From Fonsecaea monophora (taxonomy: Eukaryota; Ascomycota; Eurotiomycetes; Chaetothyriales; Herpotrichiellaceae): 54,595 nucleotides of DNA. The position numbers and the translations under genes were made by a program. The DNA is taken from NCBI RefSeq assembly GCF_001642475.1, contig NW_019174089.1, positions 1 to 54,595 on the forward strand, given 5' to 3'. The notes under the pieces are model-generated. The model did no database searches and was not told the origin of the DNA. It saw nothing but the letters and a program-made list of their open reading frames with translations. How positions within the stretch are numbered: position 1 is the stretch's first letter; each line of letters opens with the position of its first letter. Below are positions 23,002 through 33,138 of this stretch, piece after piece.

Positions 23002-23811
23002 TTTGAACACTTGCGACGCTCGATAACTTGTCTGGGGGTTCCTTGTTCAGATGCTCGACTGGTAGGGCCAGACTCAGTGTCCCGACTTCAACGCACGTGG
23101 TATTACCACTCTGCCAACAATATAGACCCGAGGATCGCACATGGCATAGTCGCTGGTAGCGTCTTCACGCGCTCTGAAAATGCACGGTTCTCCCCAGATG
23201 CTCGTACAAAGACAGTCTCCGGATGGGTTCCGTCTTGCTTTTGACCTTTTGTAGCGATGCCGGTCTTCCGGGATCTGATAGGGGTGCGGGCCCGAGGGCC
23301 ATTGACAGCTAGGGCATATTGTCGTCATCTTACTGGTACGGGGTATATAGTAGGCATTGTTGGTAAGAGTATTCCCGCATTCTGAGTGACAGATTTCCCT
23401 CCACTAGGCCTTGTGGCCAATCACTTGGCGCCATAAGGTTTCAGCCTCGCCTCGTATGGATTCAGCCACAATCCGTCCAATTTCGCTTATTGGCCTGATC
23501 TACGAGGTACAGTTAACAGGAAAACGGGGTCTGGAGTATCTCCCTTTCAGAACTAGGTACGATACTCAATACTCGCTCGATAGCATCTGACAAACCTGCT
23601 TGTAGTTGACAGCCGGTCATGTTCTAGATCCTCCCGTTAGTTCTCAATGAACTATGGGCGGACATTATTTTTTCTCTCCCTCAATCCCCGACAGCGTATG
23701 AGACTATTCTGGATGCAAGAGTCGCGCTTTCATCTCACTTGTTCTATCCTGACCGGTAGCCACGCCCCCTGAACGACTGTCTCTTCCGACCAGTGAGGCC
23801 CCGACCCGGCG
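23002..23811. promoter_or_regulatory. Upstream region of the DUF6536 gene
   Basis: About 0.8 kb between the DUF6536 start and the CSE1 stop, both genes on the minus strand. A minus frame at 23074-23328 lacks family resemblance and is probably leader. No other element recognised. Confidence 0.5.
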
Positions 23812-26750
23812 CTATTGAAGCGTCATGTATGCATTCAAAACCTTCTTCGAATCTGGGCTCAAGTCATTGACCACTCTGCCTATTCTGCCCCCGTGTCGCT
23901 GATCTGCTGCCTTGAGATAATGTCCCACCCATCGTCTCAGGTCCGTGACCTCGGGGAAAGGATCAACTGGTGGTGGTCGGATGGTGTTTAGCTGCGTAAA
24001 ACCAACGCCAAAGCTGCTGTCGTCAACGTCGACATCTGCGATCGCATCGTCTGCCTTGGGTGGGAGTGGGGGATCTTCAAGCAACTTGAGCAGCGCGTTA
24101 CACGTCAATGGCCAACCTTTGGGATAGCGCTCGACGAAAGCCTGGGAATCGGCAAGTGATTTTGTGAGAGAGATGGCGGCCATTTTCCGATCGAGAGGGC
24201 GAGCCAATTCCTGCGTCTTCGGCAGAATGATGCTCAGGTACAGCTGGCGGAAAACATCGTGCTGGACGCGATCCGTGGCAGCAACAAAGAAATCAGTCCC
24301 GAGACCTTTCTCCTGATGCGATGACACGAAATGATAGAACCTCACAAATCGTAACTGGAACGCTTGTGACTGCTTGCTTTGGAGTCGAGTAAGCATGATA
24401 TTCAGAATATGCACCCAATATTGCTCAAGGGCGGATGGTGGAAAGGTTGAAATGGAAACTTCGAGCAGATCGAAGCCATAGCTTTCGTAGATTTTGGTCG
24501 ACACCAGTTTCTGATATATACCTAGTACACTCTCCACTTGGTTGCTGCTCACCAGCTCGTTGGCTGCGCGGGGAATGATGGCGACCAGCAAGCGAACCAA
24601 AGCAGGTATGTTGCCTCGCTGATCCCAAAGAGTCGGACCGAGAATGGGTGCGATCAGTGGGGTGTACTGTGGCGGCAACGGTTCGCTAGGTTCGGCTTCC
24701 AAAAGGGCACCCATCAGCTGAAAAGTATAAGGTATGAACTCTTCGACATTGTTGGCAAGGATGGCGGCGAATGGATTGAAGAGATGAGATGCCAAAGCAC
24801 CCGCCTGTGCCGCAGGGGTGAACCGGATCAGTGCTCCCAAGCTCTCAAAGTGGTAGTAGTAAAACTTGGGGTTGCTTGGGTTGGTGGATATGATTGTCGT
24901 AATAGTGGTCAGATGTCGCAGGACACTATCGGCTACTGCAGAAATGCCATCTCGGAGGACAACAAGGACCCTCATAATGCACCGCATGACGAACTCATTC
25001 TCTTGGACTTTCTGTGGTGCTTGATCTTTTTCGACCAAGCCGAATAGATGCTCCAGAAGATCACTTGCTAATGGTTTGATATGAGCCGGATCAATAACTG
25101 GACGCCCTGTCTCATCGGTCATGGCCAGGACTCTCTCAACTGCGACAGCCGCGTAGGTGTACACGCAATAGTTTGAGTTGCCAAGGTGGTTAACAAGCAA
25201 GGGCATGACTTGCTGCCACTGGTCTTTCGTAATGATACTCCGAAAGACGTAGAGATATTTGATGGCATCGACCTTGATCAGTGGTTGGGCATTGTCATCC
25301 TGCAGATCGCTCGCCAGATGTTTTGAGAAGAAGTCTCCGATATCCACTAGACTGTTGGTTTTGGTCACTCCGTGCGTCGTAGTTGTTGCTCCTTTCGCCG
25401 CGGTAGCATAGAATACGCTCACTGCCGTGTCCTTGACTCTCCAATTTTGTTGAGGATTTGCCGCGAAGTCTTGAAGGCATTTTTGAACATAGGTCATTGC
25501 AATTCCGGTCACGGACTGCTCAAACTGATCACTAAGCTGACGAAGAAAATCGCCCGCTGCCCTTCGGCGAGTCTCGCTATCTGATCCCTCAAGATCTCTT
25601 CGGATGAATTCGATAGGCTCGTCCTCGAACATCTCGACATCGGAGTCTCGCAATGCCACATTCGGCAGAATGACCTTCTCAATGATCTGGTGCTGAACAT
25701 TCGGGTCCTTGAAAGTCTGCGCCTGTTCATTGATGCCTCCGATTGAGGTCAAAAATTGGAGAGCTTTGCTGACCAGAATATCGTTTTTAGGCTCGGCGCC
25801 GGTCGTGGTCAACAGATTCCATGAGCTTTCAACGAAGCTTCTAACATACTTTGAAAAGTCATCGTAGTACTTGCCGATGTATAACGTCAATGCTTCGAAG
25901 ATGTTGGACTTGATATTCTCCAATGGACCAGCTTCCGCTTCGTCATCTGTGTGTAGGAGAGGATTGTCATATCTCAGGTATTTCAGCAGCAAGCCGGAAA
26001 TACCCTCAAGATTGTCTTCGAACACGGGAGACAAGTCCTGGCATGACAGATCGTAGAACAGCTGTAGAACAAGGTCGAGTTCAGCAAAAGCTTGTTGCAG
26101 AGCAGCCTTATCATTGCTATGAGCCTCAATGTAGGCATCCAGGCTCTGCCACAAAGAGAGAAAGGGTTGGGCAAACTTGGAAAGGACATGATTGATCTCG
26201 GTAAAGAGCTCATCGGATCGAAACAAGGGCCTCCATCTCGCAAAGATCGAGTGGGCGACCTGGAGAACCCCAGCATTGACCACCGGATCGCCTGGTTTCA
26301 GACGAGAGATCAGGTCATCCACCAAGGTGTCCCACCGCTCCCAGAAATCACTGTCTGCTATCACACTGATGGCCTCACCCAGCTGTGTCTGAATGCCCCG
26401 AGGCACAGATATCATCAGCCCCACGATTTCTGTCTTGATAGCATTCACATCTTGTGGGGGAAGTTTGTAGTTTCCTTCCACATCGGTCCAACTGCGTCGG
26501 ATAAAATTCTTGAAGAAGAGGGCACTTGCGAGTCTGGTGTTGTACTGGAACTCGTTCGAGGCGGTGATTTGGAGGAGGGAGATGGCAAACCCAGGTTTCT
26601 TCTCTTCGGCGCGAATCTTCAGCTCCGCTAGGCTTCGGTGTTAGACCGACTTCAACCATTAGAGCAAAGAGTATGAACATTACCTTCTTTGTTCTGCCTA
26701 GGATCAAGACTAGCATCCAGGAGTTGAGCCAAAGCTGCAAGTGAAGCCAT
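23812..26750 (-). CDS. CSE1: Importin-alpha re-exporter Cse1 (exportin-2/CAS)
   Basis: Cse1 is the karyopherin that, with Ran-GTP, returns importin-alpha from the nucleus to the cytoplasm. Two exons: 26684-26750 and 23812-26627, giving 960 residues, the normal length. Exon 1 encodes MASLAALAQLLDASLDPRQ; the join AAAGAAG/CG gives KEAELKI, restoring the importin-beta N-terminal domain with ASALFFKNFIRRSW and the segment after it. HEAT repeats cover the rest, with the Cse1-typical RRDLEGSDSETRRRAAGDFL at about residue 370 and PKFYYYHFESLGALIR further on. The open frame alone would begin at a non-ATG codon inside exon 2. It is divergent from TSC2 with 1.4 kb between. Assignment firm. Confidence 0.95.
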
Positions 26751-28183
26751 GGCGGATGATGTTGCTCCAAATTAGGGGAATGTGGTTCGTTGCTGCAATG
26801 AAATCTTTGGGATCTCTTAGTGCATGTTGGCGGAGAGCATTCACTGTCCGACGAGAGAGGAGTGACAAAATGGGACTATAACCTGCCCAGTTGTCGCACG
26901 TATGTGGCAATCTGATCCAAGGCTATACCGGACAAGTATAGGATGAGGACACAGAGTAAAGTAAAAGTAGTCGCAGGGAGTGGGGGAAGAAGGCCAGCGA
27001 CGGTGAGGATTTGTTTACAAAGTACGAGGTAGACCTTGGATTGCTTCTTGCGGGCTGGCAGAATACAGAATTGCCTGCTCACCGCCTTTGGCTGCGGGTC
27101 TTTTGGTGAGGGATGAATACTCGACCGTAAAAATGTCACATGTTGAGTACGGGGAATCTTGAGGACCACCAGCTGCACAAAGGTCGGTTAGGCTCGGGCA
27201 AAAAATCTGATAGGCATCGAGCACCCCCAAGCAACAGCACACCAGCGAGGGAATAAGGCTTGCTAGGCGCTACTAGGCACTACTAGGCCTTCTCCAGGTC
27301 ATGATCGGCCTGGCTCCGGGGACCATCCAGAGTGATTTTTTCCTCGGGTTTAACGCCTTCCAACGCCTCCTCACGCCTCATGGCTCGCTCACTCACACCT
27401 CCATCCTTGATTCTCACAACGCCTCTTCCCCCCTTATTCAACGGCTCTATGCGCCACGCATAAAAAAAATATCCAAGATTCCAAAGCAAGCAAAAGTCCT
27501 TGCAGCGTCTCATCCTGCCAGCTACACAGTCATCGCCCAATCTCTCTTTTCATTCCAGAAAATTTTCACCCTACCACCCTCACCCTCACCCTACCTGCTT
27601 TTCACCGGATCACCCATGCTCCACCATCACTGTCATTAAAAAGCCGCGCCTCAAAAGTCCCCTCCGGCGGGCCTCCTCCCCAACCCAAATGCTGCTGATA
27701 ACGTGGTCGCTGTTATCAGCAAACGTGGCCACCTGATCTCAAGTTTGTCGAGTCTCTTCGAATTATAACCCGGAATCCTTCCACCTCCGGGTTCATTTCG
27801 AAGATACCTCCAAAAAACCAAACGTGTCTAATGAGAGGCTCGTTTGCGCCAGTGTCTGTATCGCATCCTTGTCGCCACAGGTACTTTTCCAAGGTGTGTA
27901 TGCATTTCTTTCTCTTGCGTCGCAGCTATTCTGCCCTTGTGCCATGTTATCCGTCTCAAGGCTGGGTTTCCGGCCTGTTATTTCTCCCTAGGCTATATCT
28001 CTTAGTGGTGCTTCTTTGGTGTCTGGCTTCAGATCAATTGGTGTACATGCGATTTAACCTTTCTGCTTTCGTTTTGGCTATGGGTTGCTCAACTAGCGGC
28101 TCCATTCCAAAATTTGACCATCATGACTCCTTGACACTTGCTGAGCTGGCTAACTATGGTCTGTAGGGGAGGATTCGTGTCGT
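26751..28183. promoter_or_regulatory. Divergent CSE1/TSC2 intergenic region
   Basis: About 1.4 kb. It contains a small tandem repeat of CTAGGC-CTA decamers (27263-27289), C/A-rich patches near 27560-27600, and just before TSC2 an ATG-initiated 111-codon frame (27831-28166). The end of that frame also carries a CTAAC branch (28150-28154) and a CTGTAG acceptor (to 28166), so a 5'-leader intron ending there is an alternative reading. Confidence 0.5.
27263..27289. repeat. Short tandem CTAGGC repeat
   Basis: Three CTAGGC cores spaced ten bases apart, separated by GCTA and ACTA. Too short to be a transposon; a possible protein-binding array in the CSE1/TSC2 intergenic region, or chance. Confidence 0.6.
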
Positions 28184-31100
28184 ATGTCGAAGGAAAATGA
28201 CGCTCCCCAGGAAGGCTCTGCCCCTCCCAATGCAAGAGAGTCTAGGAGGTTGTCACTCTGGCACATGACGATATCTTCTCACACATCTCCTAGCCCCGAC
28301 AGTGCTGTTCAAGGAGGACGAGGTTCCGAGAAAGCGCCACCTGATGCAACGCCCCTGAACTTGAGAGATGTCCTTAAGGATGGATCGTCAATTGGGGATG
28401 TGCCAGAAGAGGCACGTTCTTGGCTTGTTGGCTTTGGAGATCTCAAACCAGGCACAGAAGTCTCGCGCAGATTTCTGGACCTGCGGGAGGACCACCCTGG
28501 CGATCAAGGTGGTGCAACGTTACTATCCTTGTTGATCCAATGGGCACCTCTGTGGTCGCACAAGGCAGAGAAGGCTCGAAGGGAGAACAAGAACTCGAAA
28601 TCCGGATCGTCTAAAGAGCAGAAAAACCTTGATTGGTTGCTTCAATACATCTGCGACTACCTGAAGTTGGGTCACTCGGATTTTGATCCTCTGGAGCTAT
28701 CCCGCGCTGTGGATGCCATCACTGCTCTCTGCCTCAATAGCAGCCGCCAAAGCGACATCAATGGAGGCATCAGTATCCTTTACACCATAATGTCCCGTTT
28801 CGAGTATCCGAAAAGTGGCCTTCATCAGACTCTTGTGGTTTTGTGTGCTTCTGCTGCAAACCTGCCAGAGGCCCCTGACCACCTGTTTGACTGCGCCCGG
28901 ATATTGGCTGCTGGTGATCTGCAACAAGACTTCATCAGCACACTCTACGCCTTTGTGAGGACTCCCACTCTGAGCAACAACGGCAAAAATCTCGCATATG
29001 CCCGCGGAGCTACGCGACTTTTGCGAAACCTTATCGACGAGCAAGACAGCGGAGGTATCTTCATCCTCTCCTTGGGAGGCTTTTTGGAGGAATTATACTT
29101 TGCTGCGGAACAAGGCATCTTCCGATTTTGCCATGATATCCTCAGTTCCTTGCATGGAATTCTCTCAAGCAATCGCCCAAAGTCCGAAATTACTGGCATT
29201 GACTTTACCAAGGCCGTGGACATTATCACGCTCTGCCTGAAAATGACGCCGTCAGGTCAACCGCAAGCAAATGTCCTTCGGGTCACTTCGCCACGCATCA
29301 ACCCTCAAGAGGAGGACAGGGATCGTCAATACGAACGCCACTTTCGAGACCGAGAAGCCATGGCCAAAACGCTGTCCCATGATTTCATGAGGTTGTGGGA
29401 TTTGCTATCGCCCTCGGATCGAGTGACTATCCATGAGCTCTTCCTAATGTTTCCACAATATGCTAGTCAAGCTCAGTTGACCATGACTCTGGATTACGCC
29501 AGGGACAAATATTTGTCATCTGAGGACTGTACCGTCAGAGCCCAATGCTCGGACCGGATCTACACTGATATCGTTCTGAATCACTCCCTCCCCCCAGTCT
29601 GTCGTTTGAAGGGTATCGAAGTCCTTGTCCAGGCTAACAACTCGGCTGTCAACGCATCTTCCGAACCTAGCACAGAGTCTCACGATGCATACACATGGAT
29701 TCTGGACAGGTTGCTCAGGCAAATTGATGTTGAGCGCGACACCCAAGTCTTCGAGACGCTACTCAAATCACTGGACTACATGGCTTCAAACTATAAGGAG
29801 GCTGCAAAGGATCAGGCTGCAACCATCCGCACGATAGAGAAACTACGCACGTTGATTATGGAGGGTCCTGCAGGGGTTGCTTTCAACGATGATCTAGCAA
29901 TTTTGGCGACAAAGGTTCTTGTGACCATTTTCTGTTACAGTATTCACACCGATGCTAGAGCAGCTGCCAAAGCCTTTGAGGTCCTGCTTGAAGCAGCCAG
30001 TTCGCGCTGCAAATCCCGACCAGCTCGTCTCGTCTCGAAACGCCTCATTTTTAGAGTGCGAGCTGATGATGCGGGTTTCATTTACATCAGCCCTGCAAGC
30101 GAAAGCCAACACATTGCCAGTGCGCTTGTGCGCACGAGGGAATCGGCCGAAGTATTTAACTCCGACTTTCCTGCTTCACAAAGACATTCGGCCAGCAGCA
30201 GCAGCCTATCGACCAAAGCTGACATTGGTGACCCGTTGTGGATGTACCCAGATACCGAAAATGTCTCTTATCCCTTTGCAGGACGAGTATCCGGCGGGCT
30301 TAATGTCGACAAAGACGCCTGTCCTCAGGCGCAAGCCGAACTCGATATGGATACATGGCTAATGAGCATCATTCGATGCCTGCAAGCTGACCAAGATTGG
30401 GAGACTTACGGCTACACCGTTGTCCACGTTGCGGCTCAATTGAGCAACATCGCCCTCTTCCTCAACTCGATCCAAACCGTCATCAAACTACGGCAAGTCT
30501 TGTGTGAACAGATTGTCAACAACACTTTCCGAGAGCCACCAGCCTCGACTGGGCTTAAGAGGTCGGACGTCGCCTTGTGTCTGTTCAACATCTTAGTTCA
30601 GCTGATCCCTTACGCTACAATGAAATCCGAGGCCATCCAGAAAGGTTTTGGAGACGACCTGGTTCGAGCCTTTCTTTCCGGCATTGGCGGAGCTTGGGAA
30701 GCCACATCACGAGGCTGTATTCATGCTCTGTCCCTCTGCAGCCTTGAAATCCCTTCGTCGGTCGCGACGTTGTATCCTACCATGATTGATAAGATGTCAA
30801 AGAACATGACACAGACTCATCTTACCACACACATCCTGGAATTTCTCATCCAGGTTGCGCTCTTGCCAGCAATGCACTCCAACCTCAACCCAGACGAGAT
30901 CCAAATGATCTTTGGGATCTGCATCCAGTTCCTGGAGAAGACGAGGGAGCAACAGCATTCGTCAGTAACCTCACCTCCCGGCAGAATGAACCCAGCGTCA
31001 AGGCACAGTGGAATGAATTTTCGTCGGCCACCATATCGAGCGATCATGTTGAGTGACATTGGTTTACCTCAATATGCTGCCGCATTGGCTTATCATAACA

Positions 31101-32464
31101 TGATCTTTTGGTTCTTGTCACTTCGGCTCGATATCAGGGCGAAGTACGTACCATGGATCATCCCGAGACTCGTGTGGAAGAATGCACGTGGGGAAGAGAC
31201 TATCGACGAGCAGAGCCAGGTTCTGATCGACATGATGCAGAGGACAGCATTCTCCGACCTTGGAGAAACTTCACCAGACCACAACTTTGCAGCTCCGGAG
31301 GATGGACCAGTGTCATCCGCCTCGTGGATGGTTGGTCTCAGTATCGTGACGGCGCAGACGGCAGGTCATACTGGGAAGACGCAGATAATCAAGCGCCAGG
31401 CTTCAGGCACCACATATGCAAGGTATCAACCACTAACCGCTCCATTTCCTTCGCACCATCGACCGGGCCACACTGAAATCCGACACCAAGAAGCCACAAC
31501 TGAAATTCTCCCATCGCACATCATCCTTCAGATGGTAGCCAGTGCGGCTACAACTACTGCAGCGGATCAACCACTGCTCCTACCTCAGGATGACTTTGTT
31601 CAACGGGCACTTGAGAGCTTCGATCGCATTCCAACCGTTACTAGCCACAAGATTGGCGTGCTTTACATCGGGCCTGGGCAGACTGCTGAGTCTGAATACC
31701 TTGCAAACACGAGTGGGAGTCCCGACTTTGACCGTCTGCTCGATGGTTTGGGGTACGTGGTATCACTTGAGCCGCCACTGAACTTCAATCCCCAAGGCCT
31801 AGAATTCCCGCGAGACGGCACGCATAGCATAGCATGGCGAGACCGAGTGGAAGAGATTATTTACCACATCCCGGTCATGATGCCAACAGACCTCGAAGAC
31901 GATCCCCAATGTATTACCAAGAAGTCGCACGTCGGCAATTGTCACGTCAACATTGTGTTCAACCGATCAGGAGTCGAATGGGACTTCAACAACTTCAAGT
32001 CGCAACTGAATTATGTGAACATTGTCATCCGACCTGCCTGCCGTGGCCGAGAAACCCCAGATGCGGATTTCATGCCGGGCTTTTACTGGGTTTGCGTGGT
32101 TACGAGAGACGATTTACCAAACATATCACCTGCAGCCGATCCCAAGATCATCTCTGCTGCGCAGCTTGGGCCTTTTGTGCGAACCTTGGCGTTGAATGCC
32201 AACATGTTTTGCCAGACGTGGAATACCAAAGACGATGACCTGGAGTTTCCCAGCGCTTGGAGGGCTAGGTTTCAACAGATCAAAAGACTCAAAGAGCGCG
32301 TGATGAGTAAATCAGGTGATAAGCACTCAGCGTCAGCTGCCTCAGCCGCCGCGAGCAGCACCAGCATTGCGTCGGCCTCATCAAATGGAAGGAGGACCCC
32401 AGTACCACGGGAGAGGGACGGCGCTCTAGCTTCCCAGCTAGACTTTAGTTCTTGGACCATCTAA
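28184..32464 (+). CDS. tsc2: Tuberin (TSC2), Rheb GTPase-activating protein
   Basis: Tuberin is the catalytic half of the TSC1-TSC2 complex, which turns off the small GTPase Rheb and so restrains TOR complex 1. Single exon, 1426 residues. The first 700 or so residues are helical, with the tuberin N-terminal and middle regions (for example LSPSDRVTIHELFLMFPQYA). The Rap/Ran-GAP domain is at about 1165-1400: HKIGVLYIGPGQ, then FDRLLDGLGYVV, KKSHVGNCHVNIVFN, FKSQLNYVNIVI and QLGPFVRTLALNANMFCQTW. Asn1252 in HVGN is the asparagine thumb that this GAP class uses for catalysis; the Asp that follows it in many relatives is Cys here. A Ser/Ala-rich tail ends the protein. TSC1 is not in this window. 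Start is the ATG of MSKENDAPQEGS. Confidence 0.93.
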   Translation: MSKENDAPQEGSAPPNARESRRLSLWHMTISSHTSPSPDSAVQGGRGSEKAPPDATPLNLRDVLKDGSSIGDVPEEARSWLVGFGDLKPGTEVSRRFLDLREDHPGDQGGATLLSLLIQWAPLWSHKAEKARRENKNSKSGSSKEQKNLDWLLQYICDYLKLGHSDFDPLELSRAVDAITALCLNSSRQSDINGGISILYTIMSRFEYPKSGLHQTLVVLCASAANLPEAPDHLFDCARILAAGDLQQDFISTLYAFVRTPTLSNNGKNLAYARGATRLLRNLIDEQDSGGIFILSLGGFLEELYFAAEQGIFRFCHDILSSLHGILSSNRPKSEITGIDFTKAVDIITLCLKMTPSGQPQANVLRVTSPRINPQEEDRDRQYERHFRDREAMAKTLSHDFMRLWDLLSPSDRVTIHELFLMFPQYASQAQLTMTLDYARDKYLSSEDCTVRAQCSDRIYTDIVLNHSLPPVCRLKGIEVLVQANNSAVNASSEPSTESHDAYTWILDRLLRQIDVERDTQVFETLLKSLDYMASNYKEAAKDQAATIRTIEKLRTLIMEGPAGVAFNDDLAILATKVLVTIFCYSIHTDARAAAKAFEVLLEAASSRCKSRPARLVSKRLIFRVRADDAGFIYISPASESQHIASALVRTRESAEVFNSDFPASQRHSASSSSLSTKADIGDPLWMYPDTENVSYPFAGRVSGGLNVDKDACPQAQAELDMDTWLMSIIRCLQADQDWETYGYTVVHVAAQLSNIALFLNSIQTVIKLRQVLCEQIVNNTFREPPASTGLKRSDVALCLFNILVQLIPYATMKSEAIQKGFGDDLVRAFLSGIGGAWEATSRGCIHALSLCSLEIPSSVATLYPTMIDKMSKNMTQTHLTTHILEFLIQVALLPAMHSNLNPDEIQMIFGICIQFLEKTREQQHSSVTSPPGRMNPASRHSGMNFRRPPYRAIMLSDIGLPQYAAALAYHNMIFWFLSLRLDIRAKYVPWIIPRLVWKNARGEETIDEQSQVLIDMMQRTAFSDLGETSPDHNFAAPEDGPVSSASWMVGLSIVTAQTAGHTGKTQIIKRQASGTTYARYQPLTAPFPSHHRPGHTEIRHQEATTEILPSHIILQMVASAATTTAADQPLLLPQDDFVQRALESFDRIPTVTSHKIGVLYIGPGQTAESEYLANTSGSPDFDRLLDGLGYVVSLEPPLNFNPQGLEFPRDGTHSIAWRDRVEEIIYHIPVMMPTDLEDDPQCITKKSHVGNCHVNIVFNRSGVEWDFNNFKSQLNYVNIVIRPACRGRETPDADFMPGFYWVCVVTRDDLPNISPAADPKIISAAQLGPFVRTLALNANMFCQTWNTKDDDLEFPSAWRARFQQIKRLKERVMSKSGDKHSASAASAAASSTSIASASSNGRRTPVPRERDGALASQLDFSSWTI

Positions 32465-33138
32465 TGAATTGTGCGAGTCATGACAGGAAAATGGCAAAGG
32501 GCGGAATCGCAAGCATGGTGTTTGATGGGAACAAAAGGATGGGACAGTCAATGTGTGTTGGGCACAAGGCCGGGAATGGTGAAGATGTACCCTGCGAGTG
32601 CTCCCTCACCTGTATGACTTTCATTTTATGGATTGTAATTTGTATAGCAAAAAGTTCTTTTGATTTCGCAAGACTTGGAGAGAACAAGCTGCATGTGGTT
32701 GAGCTCTCGCTTCGTACGAGTACTTTGTAGGGATAGGCGCAGCCACTCAGCGTCCCTCTAATTGTGTGCGTGGAAGTGCTGACTAGGCGTGCTAGGGAAG
32801 CTCTAGCAATGACGACATCTATCTGGGCTTCCCTCTTATCTAAGTGGCACCTAAGAAATAGGCTGCGGGGTTACCGACTGGCCCGGTTGGCGTGCTCAAG
32901 TCCCCCCTCCACCCCTCTCCCTCGCCCCCTCGCCGCCTCTATGCGCCAGCACCGACGTCAGCTGTTGCTCCAGGCATCCAGAATTCAAACCACACCAACT
33001 GCACCGCCACCTGTTGACCATTCCCAAATACCAACACACTTTATCTTGCCATCGGCCGTCGTGGCATCCCTCTCCAACCTTGCATTGGAATATGCAACCA
33101 CACGCTGACCAGAATCAATTGTACCAGAGACAAGCATC
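32465..33138. promoter_or_regulatory. TSC2/TBC intergenic region
   Basis: About 0.67 kb between tandem plus-strand genes. A 114-codon frame at 32764-33108 begins at a GTG and ends just before the TBC start; no family resemblance. CT-rich sequence at 32900-32940 and a CA-rich leader precede the TBC ATG. Confidence 0.5.
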
